Below, one piece after another: positions 1 to 4,629 of a DNA stretch of 5,742 nt. Positions within the stretch are counted from its first letter, which is position 1. Each line of letters opens with the position of its first letter. This stretch comes from Thioalkalivibrio sp. (GTDB lineage Bacteria > Pseudomonadota > Gammaproteobacteria > Ectothiorhodospirales > Ectothiorhodospiraceae). Both the position numbers and the translations under genes were made by a program. The notes under the pieces are model-generated. The model made no database searches. It was given only the letters and a program-made list of their open reading frames with translations, and had not been told where the DNA came from. The stretch lies in NCBI GenBank assembly GCA_003550945.1, contig PULL01000299.1, positions 1 to 5,742 on the forward strand. The letters are read 5' to 3'.

Positions 1-75
1 CCACGGATACACACGGATAAACACGGAGATTGTTTGATTGACGCCCTATCCGTGTTCATCCGTGTGTATCCGTGG
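1..75. repeat. 27-bp inverted repeat built of 10-bp-spaced CACGGA units
   Basis: The arms at 1-27 and 49-75 are reverse complements with one mismatch, separated by a 21-nt AT-richer loop (28-48). Within the left arm CACGGA recurs at 2, 12 and 22; within the right arm TCCGTG recurs at 49, 59 and 69, so each arm is itself a tandem array of period 10. The left arm begins at the first base of the window and may extend further. From general knowledge, CACGGATnnACACGGAT-type sequences occur as dispersed intergenic repeats in many GC-rich bacterial genomes; I cannot count copies here. It could form a large cruciform or RNA hairpin. No transposase gene is adjacent in the window. Confidence 0.85.
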
Positions 76-136
76 CTGGACTTGTCATCCTTCGGGGTGG
101 CCCGCCGCGGCCATCACAGTTGGGACTACAGTGCCT

Positions 137-166
137 GCCTCCTGAAGGGTTCGTCCTTCAGGAGGC
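137..166. repeat. Perfect 12-bp hairpin without a T-tract
   Basis: GCCTCCTGAAGG at 137-148 is followed by the 6-nt loop GTTCGT and its exact reverse complement at 155-166. Neither side carries a run of T, so it does not look like a classical intrinsic terminator on either strand. It lies past the probable terminator for the leftward operon. It could be a mobile-type intergenic palindrome, an RNA-stabilising stem, or a backup termination structure. Role unknown. Confidence 0.7.
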
Positions 167-190
167 CTCAGCGAAGGTGCATCAGGGAGC

Positions 191-223
191 CAAAAGGGCG
201 ACGCCCGGGATGTCCCGGGCGTC
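191..223 (-). terminator. Probable intrinsic terminator of the leftward operon
   Basis: GACGCCCGGGA at 200-210 and TCCCGGGCGTC at 213-223 form an 11-bp perfect inverted repeat, in practice about a 10-bp stem with a 4-nt loop. Read on the minus strand, the stem is followed by GCCC and then TTTT (195-192). It starts 47 nt past the DUF3501 stop codon, where the leftward operon should end. The T-run is short and interrupted from the stem by four bases, so termination may be incomplete. On the plus strand the following bases (TTGCCTT) are less terminator-like. Confidence 0.6.
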
Positions 224-270
224 TTGCCTTCCGCGCCTAGCCAGGGGCCGCTACCAACCGCTTATCCGGA

Positions 271-864
271 TCAGTTGACCGCTGCCAGGTCCTCGGCCAG
301 CGAGTCGCGCATTGCCGGTGGCACGGCGTCAACGCGGTGCGTGTAGTTCTCGTGATCGACGCCGACCGCGATCGCGGCCCCACCCTTCACCGCTTCGATC
401 ATGTCCGCGGTCAGTTCGAAGCGCAGGAAATGAACCGAGGAGGTCTTGTCCTCGGTGTCGCGCTCCAGGTCTTCGTCGGCGATCGGGTAGACCCTGTCGT
501 GGCCGTCGACCTGCACGTAGGTCCGGTCCTCGATGCCGATCAGGCGGGACAGTGCGAGCTTGCGCTCTTCGATCTCCGGGAACTCGACCATCATTGTGGC
601 CTTCCAGTTGCTGCCGTCGGGGATCAGGGGGTTATAGGCGTCCAGTTCCTCCTGGATGCCGGCGGCGTCGAAGATCTTTTCCGCACGCAGCATTTCCTGG
701 ACCTGGTAGTGCATGGTCTTGCGGTCTTCGAAGTGCAGGGTCACGTTGGGCCCGACCTGCAGCACTCGGTTCTTCTTGTGCTGCATGATCTCGGCCCGGA
801 ACCCGGGACGCATCTCGGAATACTTCTCCAGGGAAAACAGGTCTTCGCGGCTGAGTTTGCTCAC
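271..864 (-). CDS. DUF3501 family protein, function unknown
   Basis: This 197-residue protein matches my memory of the DUF3501 family. It opens with KLSREDLFSLEKYSEMRP and continues with FRAEIMQHKKNRVLQVGPN (residues 22-40), FEDRKTMHYQVQEMLRAEK (45-63), YNPLIPDGSNWKATMMVE (77-94), and SVHFLRFEL near 143-151. I see no signal peptide, membrane segment or cysteine cluster, so it is probably cytosolic and binds no Fe-S cluster. I chose the GTG at 864 because a perfect Shine-Dalgarno GGAGGTGA lies 5 nt upstream (counted from GGAGG) and the family starts at KLxRxDL. An in-frame ATG at 918 would add 18 uncharacteristic residues and overlap the preceding gene by 11 bp. It is the last gene of the four-gene operon, 43 bp after the ferritin gene; that gap holds a 6-bp stem (886-902). 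Genes of this family are, to my knowledge, often found beside rubrerythrin and Fe-S oxidoreductase genes, suggesting a redox or stress role. Biochemical function is unknown. Confidence 0.88.
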   Translation of the reverse strand: MSKLSREDLFSLEKYSEMRPGFRAEIMQHKKNRVLQVGPNVTLHFEDRKTMHYQVQEMLRAEKIFDAAGIQEELDAYNPLIPDGSNWKATMMVEFPEIEERKLALSRLIGIEDRTYVQVDGHDRVYPIADEDLERDTEDKTSSVHFLRFELTADMIEAVKGGAAIAVGVDHENYTHRVDAVPPAMRDSLAEDLAAVN

Positions 865-866
865 TG

Positions 867-874
867 TCACCTCC
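867..874 (-). promoter_or_regulatory. Ribosome binding site of the DUF3501 gene
   Basis: The minus strand reads GGAGGTGA, a full match to the 3' end of 16S rRNA, ending just ahead of a GTG codon at 864-862. This site decides the start: it lies inside the reading frame if the upstream ATG at 918 is used. Confidence 0.8.
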
Positions 875-907
875 GTTCGTTCGTGCCGCTGCGCGTCAGC
901 GGAGCGG

Positions 908-1210
908 TCAATGATCATGGTGGCCGATGTCGGTGTAGTCCTTGTCGGAAAACAGGTTGTCCCGCAGTTCCTTGTCGAACACCTTGTTCTTGCGCCGGAT
1001 CCACTCCAGCACCATCGCGGCGTGCTCGATCTCCTCGTCGCGGTTGTGCGCGAGGATGGCCTTCAGTTCCGGATCCTTGCAGGCATCGACCCGCTGCTGG
1101 TACCAGTCGACGGCCTCGAGTTCTTCCATCAGGGACACGATGGCCCGGTGCATCTCGCGGCTCTCGTCACTGAGTTCCTCGACGGGCTCGTGGTATCCAA
1201 CGCTCGACAT
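908..1210 (-). CDS. EncFtn-family ferritin-like protein, no visible encapsulin-targeting tail
   Basis: A 100-residue, mostly helical protein with the signature of the encapsulated ferritin (EncFtn) family, a half-ferritin that builds its diiron ferroxidase site across a dimer interface. The core reads HRAIVSLMEELEAVDWY (21-37) then AHNRDEEIEHAAMVLEWIRR (54-73). Aligning with my memory of Rhodospirillum rubrum EncFtn gives a constant offset of two: E30, E60 and H63 match the iron ligands E32, E62, H65; E29, E32 and W36 match E31, E34, W38. Expected activity is oxidation of Fe(II). Encapsulated members end in a short hydrophobic targeting peptide (GSL-type); here the tail is DYTDIGHHDH, acidic and His-rich, and no encapsulin gene is present in the window. 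It is therefore likely a free-standing member. An AAGGAG Shine-Dalgarno (1218-1223) lies 7 nt before the ATG. It is third in the operon, 32 bp after the Fe-S protein gene. Family assignment is firm; lack of encapsulation is inferred. Confidence 0.88.
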   Translation of the reverse strand: MSSVGYHEPVEELSDESREMHRAIVSLMEELEAVDWYQQRVDACKDPELKAILAHNRDEEIEHAAMVLEWIRRKNKVFDKELRDNLFSDKDYTDIGHHDH

Positions 1211-1242
1211 GTTCTCTCTCCTTGTGCGGTGCTGGCCTGCGC

Positions 1243-2589
1243 TCAGAGCCCGTAGGCCTTGCGCAGAAGGGTCAACGGATGCTCGGGCTCGCGGCCATCC
1301 TTCAGGCCATTCTCGATCATGTGCCCCGCCATCGGGCAGTCGCTCGAGAAGTGATCGGCCCCGGCTTTCTGCACGCGCGTGACCACCGGACGGCAGATCT
1401 TGGTCGCGGTTTCGAAGAACTCGCTCTTCACGCCGTAGGTGCCGTCGTGGCCCGAGCAGCGCTCGATCACTTCGATCTCGGTGTCGGGAACGAGTTTCAA
1501 CAGATCGCGGGTCTTCAGGCCCATGTTCTGCACCCGCAGGTGGCAGGCGGCGTGGTAGGCGATCTTGCCGAGCGGCTTCGGGAAGTCGGTTTTCAGCTTG
1601 CCGCCCGCGTGGCGCGCCATCAGGTACTCGAAGGGATCGAAGATATGTGACTTCACGGCCTGCACGTCGGCGTCGTCCGGGAACATCAGCGGCAGTTCCT
1701 GCTTGAACATCAGTACGCAGGACGGCACCGGGCCAACGATGTCGTAGCCCTGGTCGATCATGCGCTTCATGGCCGCGATGTTGGCGTCTTTTGCCGCCGC
1801 CACGGCCTCGAGGTCGCCGAGTTCAAGCTTCGGCATGCCGCAGCACTGCTCCTTCTCGACCAGCGTGACTTCGATACCGTTGTGATTGAAGACCTTGACC
1901 AGGTCTTCGACGATATGCGGTTCGTTGTAATGACCGTAGCAGGTGGCAAACAGCGCCACGCGGCCGGTCGTGCCGTTTACAGCCTCGGGTGCCGCCATCG
2001 CAACAGCCGCCTGGCTGGCGCGCTTGCGGCCCTTGCGGCTGTGGTACTTCGGCAAGGTCGCGTCAGGATGCACGCCGAGCGTCTTGTCCAGCAGCTTGCG
2101 CGCCGCGCCGGTGCGGTTCACCGCGTTCACGGTCTGGGCCACCACCGGGATGCCGGCAAGCGACCCGATCAGGTCGGTGCTGGACATCAGCTTGTGCGCG
2201 GCCTTCGCACCCTCTTTCTTGAAGCGCACGGCCTTCGCGCGCAGCATCAGGTGCGGAAAATCGACGTTCCACTCGTGCGGCGGAACGTAGGGGCATTTGG
2301 TCAGGTAACAGAGGTCGCAGAGGTAGCAGTGGTCGACCACTTTCCAGTAGTCGGCCTTCTTGACCCCGTCCACCTCCATCGTGTCCGACTCGTCGACCAG
2401 GTCGAACAGGGTCGGGAAGGAGTTGCATAGGCTCACGCAGCGGCGACAGCCGTGGCAGATATCGAAGACGCGCTCCAGTTCGCCGAACAGCGAGTCTTCG
2501 TTGTAGAAATCCGGGTTTTTCCAATCCAGCGGATGGCGGGTGGGTGCTTCCAGACTGCCTTCACGGGTGGACTGCGTAGGCGCGGACAT
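1243..2589 (-). CDS. GlpC/heterodisulfide-reductase-like Fe-S oxidoreductase subunit
   Basis: A 448-residue cytosolic-looking protein of the (Fe-S)-binding/CCG-domain class, related to GlpC, HdrB/HdrD and glycolate-oxidase Fe-S subunits. The N-terminal part has two ferredoxin-type motifs: C45-x2-C48-x2-C51-x3-C55, followed by N instead of the usual P, and C88-x2-C91-x2-C94-x4-C99-P. A basic, Ala-rich linker (about 183-203) precedes the first CCG-type unit (C217 ... C249-C250-G251). The second unit has C349 ... C378-S379-G380, in which the middle cysteine of CCG is serine. Further cysteines lie at C291, C399 and C418 (DCPMAGH). The protein likely passes electrons between a partner and a thiol/disulfide or metal centre; the substrate is unknown. 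In the operon it follows rubrerythrin and precedes the ferritin. I chose the ATG at 2589 because GGAGGG sits just upstream; an in-frame TTG at 2619 has no such site. No flavin or quinone-binding partner gene is in the window, so an assignment as a glycerol-3-phosphate dehydrogenase subunit is not supported. Confidence 0.9.
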   Translation of the reverse strand: MSAPTQSTREGSLEAPTRHPLDWKNPDFYNEDSLFGELERVFDICHGCRRCVSLCNSFPTLFDLVDESDTMEVDGVKKADYWKVVDHCYLCDLCYLTKCPYVPPHEWNVDFPHLMLRAKAVRFKKEGAKAAHKLMSSTDLIGSLAGIPVVAQTVNAVNRTGAARKLLDKTLGVHPDATLPKYHSRKGRKRASQAAVAMAAPEAVNGTTGRVALFATCYGHYNEPHIVEDLVKVFNHNGIEVTLVEKEQCCGMPKLELGDLEAVAAAKDANIAAMKRMIDQGYDIVGPVPSCVLMFKQELPLMFPDDADVQAVKSHIFDPFEYLMARHAGGKLKTDFPKPLGKIAYHAACHLRVQNMGLKTRDLLKLVPDTEIEVIERCSGHDGTYGVKSEFFETATKICRPVVTRVQKAGADHFSSDCPMAGHMIENGLKDGREPEHPLTLLRKAYGL

Positions 2590-2593
2590 GAAT

Positions 2594-2599
2594 CCCTCC
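2594..2599 (-). promoter_or_regulatory. Ribosome binding site of the Fe-S protein gene
   Basis: The minus strand reads GGAGGG, 4 nt before the ATG at 2589-2587. It sets the start of the Fe-S protein and argues against the longer reading from a TTG at 2619. Confidence 0.75.
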
Positions 2600-2626
2600 A
2601 ATGTGCCTGAATCCGACAACCGAAAG

Positions 2627-2654
2627 GGACGGGGCCGGCCATCCGGCCCCGTCC
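2627..2654. terminator. GC-rich hairpin between rubrerythrin and the Fe-S gene; possible attenuator
   Basis: GGACGGGGCCGG (2627-2638) and CCGGCCCCGTCC (2643-2654) form a perfect 12-bp stem with a 4-nt loop, entirely within the 88-bp gap between the rubrerythrin stop and the next start. On the minus strand, the direction of transcription, it is followed by CTTTCGGTTG, which is T-poor for a strong terminator. On the plus strand it is followed by GGTTTT. I infer a leaky terminator or an mRNA 3'-end protector that keeps rubrerythrin transcript more abundant than the downstream genes. Confidence 0.6.
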
Positions 2655-2677
2655 GGTTTTACGTTCCCCGACGCCGA

Positions 2678-3097
2678 TCAGGCGTTCAGGTTGTCCAGCG
2701 CCTTCTGGAAACGGTTGGCGTGGGAACGCTCGGCCTTGGCCAGGGTCTCGAACCAGTCGGCGATCTCGTCGAAGCCTTCGTCGCGGGCCGACTTGGCCAT
2801 GCCCGGATACATGTCGGTGTACTCGTGGGTCTCACCGGCGATCGCGGTCTTCAGGTTGGCCTCGGTGCCACCGAAGGGAAGCCCGGTGGCAGGATCGCCG
2901 CAGGACTCCAGGTACTCGAGGTGGCCGTGGGCGTGGCCGGTCTCACCTTCCGCGGTCGAACGGAACACGGTGGCGACGTCGTTGTAGCCTTCCACGTCCG
3001 CCTTGGATGCGAAGTACAGGTAGCGGCGGTTGGCCTGGGATTCGCCGGCAAAGGCTTCCTTGAGATTCTGCTCGGTCTTGCTGCCTTTCAGTTCCAT
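2678..3097 (-). CDS. rbr: Rubrerythrin, short form lacking the rubredoxin domain
   Basis: A 139-residue four-helix-bundle diiron protein that reduces hydrogen peroxide to water in the cytosol. All ligands expected from classical rubrerythrin can be placed: E19 (AFAGESQANRRY), E52 and H55 (EGETGHAH), E89 and E92 (AIAGETHEY), E123 and H126 (AERSHANRF), with spacings within one residue of those I recall for Desulfovibrio vulgaris rubrerythrin. The usual C-terminal CxxCG rubredoxin domain is absent; the protein ends soon after the last helix (FQKALDNLNA), so electrons must come from another protein. The only cysteine is C66. The start ATG at 3097 has GAGGAG (3105-3110) 7 nt upstream, and this Shine-Dalgarno is bracketed by two copies of the 7-mer TGTCACT (plus strand, 3100-3106 and 3111-3117). 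It is first in the operon, behind a promoter overlapped by two palindromic operators. Short rubrerythrins (sulerythrin-like) are known, so the missing domain need not be a truncation. Confidence 0.95.
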   Translation of the reverse strand: MELKGSKTEQNLKEAFAGESQANRRYLYFASKADVEGYNDVATVFRSTAEGETGHAHGHLEYLESCGDPATGLPFGGTEANLKTAIAGETHEYTDMYPGMAKSARDEGFDEIADWFETLAKAERSHANRFQKALDNLNA

Positions 3098-3169
3098 CGT
3101 GTCACTCCTCTGTCACTGGGTTTTGCTACGTTAGACGGCTGCGCGCGACTGCCCGCCGCCGTTACGGAA

Positions 3170-3186
3170 TTTAGACTCTGTCTAAA
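3170..3186. promoter_or_regulatory. Palindromic operator 1, 7-3-7, just downstream of the predicted transcription start
   Basis: TTTAGAC (3170-3176), a TCT spacer and GTCTAAA (3180-3186) form a perfect inverted repeat. It differs from operator 2 by one base across 19 bp (3170-3188 versus 3199-3217). A protein bound here would sit at the start of the leftward transcript and block initiation or clearance. Confidence 0.8.
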
Positions 3187-3196
3187 CCGTGGGCCG

Positions 3197-3225
3197 ACTT
3201 TAGACTCGGTCTAAACCTTTGTCAA
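3197..3225 (-). promoter_or_regulatory. Sigma70-type promoter of the rubrerythrin operon
   Basis: On the minus strand a perfect -35 box TTGACA (3225-3220) is followed after 17 bp by TAAAGT (3202-3197), four of six matches to the -10 consensus. Transcription would start near 3190, leaving a leader of about 90 nt before the rubrerythrin ATG. The two palindromes overlap and flank it. A further isolated half-site, TTAGAC, lies at 3131-3136 within the leader. Confidence 0.7.
3199..3215. promoter_or_regulatory. Palindromic operator 2, 7-3-7, inside the promoter spacer
   Basis: TTTAGAC (3199-3205), TCG, then GTCTAAA (3209-3215). It occupies the space between the predicted -35 and -10 boxes and overlaps the -10 box, a typical repressor position. 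The 7-3-7 layout and the TTTAGA/TCTAAA outer bases resemble Fur-superfamily sites: the Irr element, as I recall it, is TTTAGAANNNTTCTAAA, which differs by one base per half-site. A PerR- or Irr-like regulator is therefore inferred; an Rrf2- or MarR-type regulator is not excluded. No regulator gene lies in the window. Confidence 0.8.
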
Positions 3226-3315
3226 CCTGGAACGGGCCCGGTTCGGCCCCGGCCAGGCTTTCCAGATGCGCCCGGATTCGGTACCTTTTCAAGTTTCCCC
3301 AAGCCATCGTTCCCC

Positions 3316-3603
3316 ATGCCAACCCCTCCGCCCGAATCACCGGCCGCCTTCGAGGCCGCGATGGACGCACTGGAACAGCTCGTCGCCCGCATGGAAGCCG
3401 GCGACCTGCCGCTCGAGGAGTCCCTGCGGGAATACCAGCGCGGCATGGAACTGGTCCGCTCCTGCCAGGAGGCCCTGGACGAAGCTCAGCGCCGAATCGA
3501 CAGCGTGATGGCATCGTCGGCGCCATCCGAAACCGGCACTGTTGACCTTAATGACTCTACAAAAGTTCCGGATATTCCCGACCCGAACGACACCCCCTTC
3601 TGA
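3316..3603 (+). CDS. xseB: Exodeoxyribonuclease VII small subunit
   Basis: A 95-residue protein of the XseB family, the small subunit that combines with XseA to form exonuclease VII, which degrades single-stranded DNA to short oligonucleotides. The conserved helical hairpin is clear: FEAAMDALEQLVARMEAGDL (11-30), PLEESLREYQRGMELVRSCQ (32-51) and EALDEAQRRIDSVM (52-65). The last 30 residues are an acidic, Pro-rich extension beyond the family core (Escherichia coli XseB is about 80 residues). No clear Shine-Dalgarno precedes the ATG (upstream bases are CGTTCCCC), but no better start is seen and the family core begins a few residues in. The 100 bp upstream hold only a weak promoter candidate (TTTCCA, 17 bp, TACCTT ending at 3287). 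It is divergent from the rubrerythrin operon and is followed 15 bp later by ispA, the usual gammaproteobacterial order. xseA is not in the window. Confidence 0.95.
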   Translation: MPTPPPESPAAFEAAMDALEQLVARMEAGDLPLEESLREYQRGMELVRSCQEALDEAQRRIDSVMASSAPSETGTVDLNDSTKVPDIPDPNDTPF

Positions 3604-3618
3604 ACCGGCCCCTTCTTC

Positions 3619-4497
3619 GTGAACCAGCGCATCGAAGCCTACCAGAAGCGGATCGAGGGTTTTCTGCAGCAACTGCTCGACCCCTCGCCCACGCCGGTCC
3701 CCGACCTGCTTGCCGCGATGCGCTACTCCACCCTGGGCGGTGGCAAGCGCCTGCGGCCGCTGCTGGTCTACGCCACCGGCGAGGCGCTGGCCACACCGGA
3801 CACCGCGCTGGACCGGATCGCGGCCTCTGTGGAAATGATCCACGTGTACTCGCTGATTCACGATGACCTGCCGGCGATGGACGACGACGATCTGCGCCGC
3901 GGCAAGCCGACCTGCCACCGGGCCTACGGCGAAGCCCTGGCGATTCTGGCCGGCGACGCGTTGCAGGCGCTCGCCTTCGCGGTACTCGTCGATGAGGCGA
4001 TCGGACTGGACGCCGACGCGCGGCTGCGCCTGATGCAGGAACTCGCCGATGCGGCTGGCGTGCGCGGAATGGCGGGCGGACAGGCGATGGACCTCGCCGC
4101 GCAGGGCAAGGCGCTGAGCCTTGAAGAACTCGAGACCATGCACCGACTGAAGACGGGTGCGCTGATCCGCGCCTCAGTACTGATGCCGGCCCGCGCGAGT
4201 GGCACCGACCCCGGTCTTGCGCAAAGCCTGGGCGCCTACGCGGACTGCATCGGACTCGCGTTCCAGATTCGCGACGACGTTCTCGACGTCGAGGGGGACC
4301 CGGCACTGATGGGAAAGGCCTGCGGCGCCGACAGCCTGCTGGAAAAGGCCACCTTCCCCGCGCTGCTCGGACTCGAGGCCTCGCGCCGCCGTGCACGCGA
4401 ACTCGTCGAGCAGGCACTCGATCACTTGCAACCCCTTGGGCCGGAGGCCGATTTGCTTCGCGTGCTCGCCCGGTACATCGTAGACAGAATGCATTGA
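3619..4497 (+). CDS. ispA: Farnesyl diphosphate synthase (short-chain polyprenyl synthase)
   Basis: A 292-residue cytosolic prenyltransferase that condenses dimethylallyl and geranyl diphosphate with isopentenyl diphosphate to give farnesyl diphosphate. Visible motifs: GGGKRLRPLLVYATGE (40-55) for substrate binding; the first Asp-rich motif DDLPAMD (82-88) with the two-residue insert of bacterial type II enzymes; MAGGQAMDL (151-159); KTG (178-180); the second Asp-rich motif FQIRDDVLDVEGD (215-227); and GKACGADSLLEKATFP (232-247). Tyr77 lies five residues before the first motif, the aromatic position that limits product length to C15 in this class. The length equals that of E. coli IspA (299) within a few residues. 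The start is a GTG, the only usual start codon between the in-frame xseB stop and the conserved N terminus; it has no visible Shine-Dalgarno and probably relies on translational coupling with xseB, whose stop is 15 bp upstream. dxs follows after 132 bp. Confidence 0.96.
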   Translation: MNQRIEAYQKRIEGFLQQLLDPSPTPVPDLLAAMRYSTLGGGKRLRPLLVYATGEALATPDTALDRIAASVEMIHVYSLIHDDLPAMDDDDLRRGKPTCHRAYGEALAILAGDALQALAFAVLVDEAIGLDADARLRLMQELADAAGVRGMAGGQAMDLAAQGKALSLEELETMHRLKTGALIRASVLMPARASGTDPGLAQSLGAYADCIGLAFQIRDDVLDVEGDPALMGKACGADSLLEKATFPALLGLEASRRRARELVEQALDHLQPLGPEADLLRVLARYIVDRMH

Positions 4498-4629
4498 ACA
4501 GGGCCCCTTGATGGACCACCAGCGACAGCGCGGCCGCAGCAGCGCCCGCCGACCCGGTTCCCGGGCTGGAACACGATTGGGTGGGTTCGAGGCGCGCGTT
4601 TCCGCTCCGGCGGCACGCGGGTGCCGGCG
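4498..4629 (+). other. 132-bp ispA-dxs spacer
   Basis: The spacer has no in-frame stop between the ispA stop and the dxs ATG. It contains no recognisable terminator or strong promoter, which fits co-transcription. A 40-codon frame from ATG 4511 ends with a TGA at 4631-4633 that overlaps the dxs start as ATGA; its Arg/Ser-rich product resembles nothing I know, so I do not call it as a gene. A short CCCGG/CCGGG palindrome lies at 4553-4565. Confidence 0.6.

Larger units (their letters stand above)
76..270. other. Non-coding region with two hairpins, no credible gene
   Basis: No gene is supported between the edge repeat and the DUF3501 stop. Two overlapping plus-strand reading frames of 68 codons (34-240 and 72-278) run through the inverted repeat and both hairpins, resemble no family I know and lack a convincing ribosome binding site. 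The region would carry the 3' untranslated part of the leftward operon transcript. It holds a perfect 12-bp stem at 137-166 and a probable terminator at 191-223. Confidence 0.7.

Noticed and set aside
1..75. Possible CRISPR array from the repeated CACGGA/TCCGTG words
   Set aside because: The units are only 6-10 bp, without unique spacers of regular length, and the second half is inverted.
34..278. Two overlapping 68-codon plus-strand frames
   Set aside because: They pass through the inverted repeat and both hairpins and have no ribosome binding site or known motif.
865..918. Longer DUF3501 reading from the ATG at 918
   Set aside because: The perfect GGAGGTGA site immediately before the GTG at 864 and the family's usual N terminus favour the shorter protein.
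337..1173. A 278-codon plus-strand frame across DUF3501 and the ferritin gene
   Set aside because: It lies antisense to two genes with strong ribosome binding sites and recognisable families, and its product is low-complexity.
1243..2589. Assignment as GlpC, the anaerobic glycerol-3-phosphate dehydrogenase subunit
   Set aside because: No glpA or glpB neighbour is present, the second CCG motif is altered, and the gene sits among peroxide and iron genes.
2590..2619. Longer Fe-S protein from a TTG at 2619
   Set aside because: No ribosome binding site precedes the TTG, while GGAGGG precedes the ATG at 2589.
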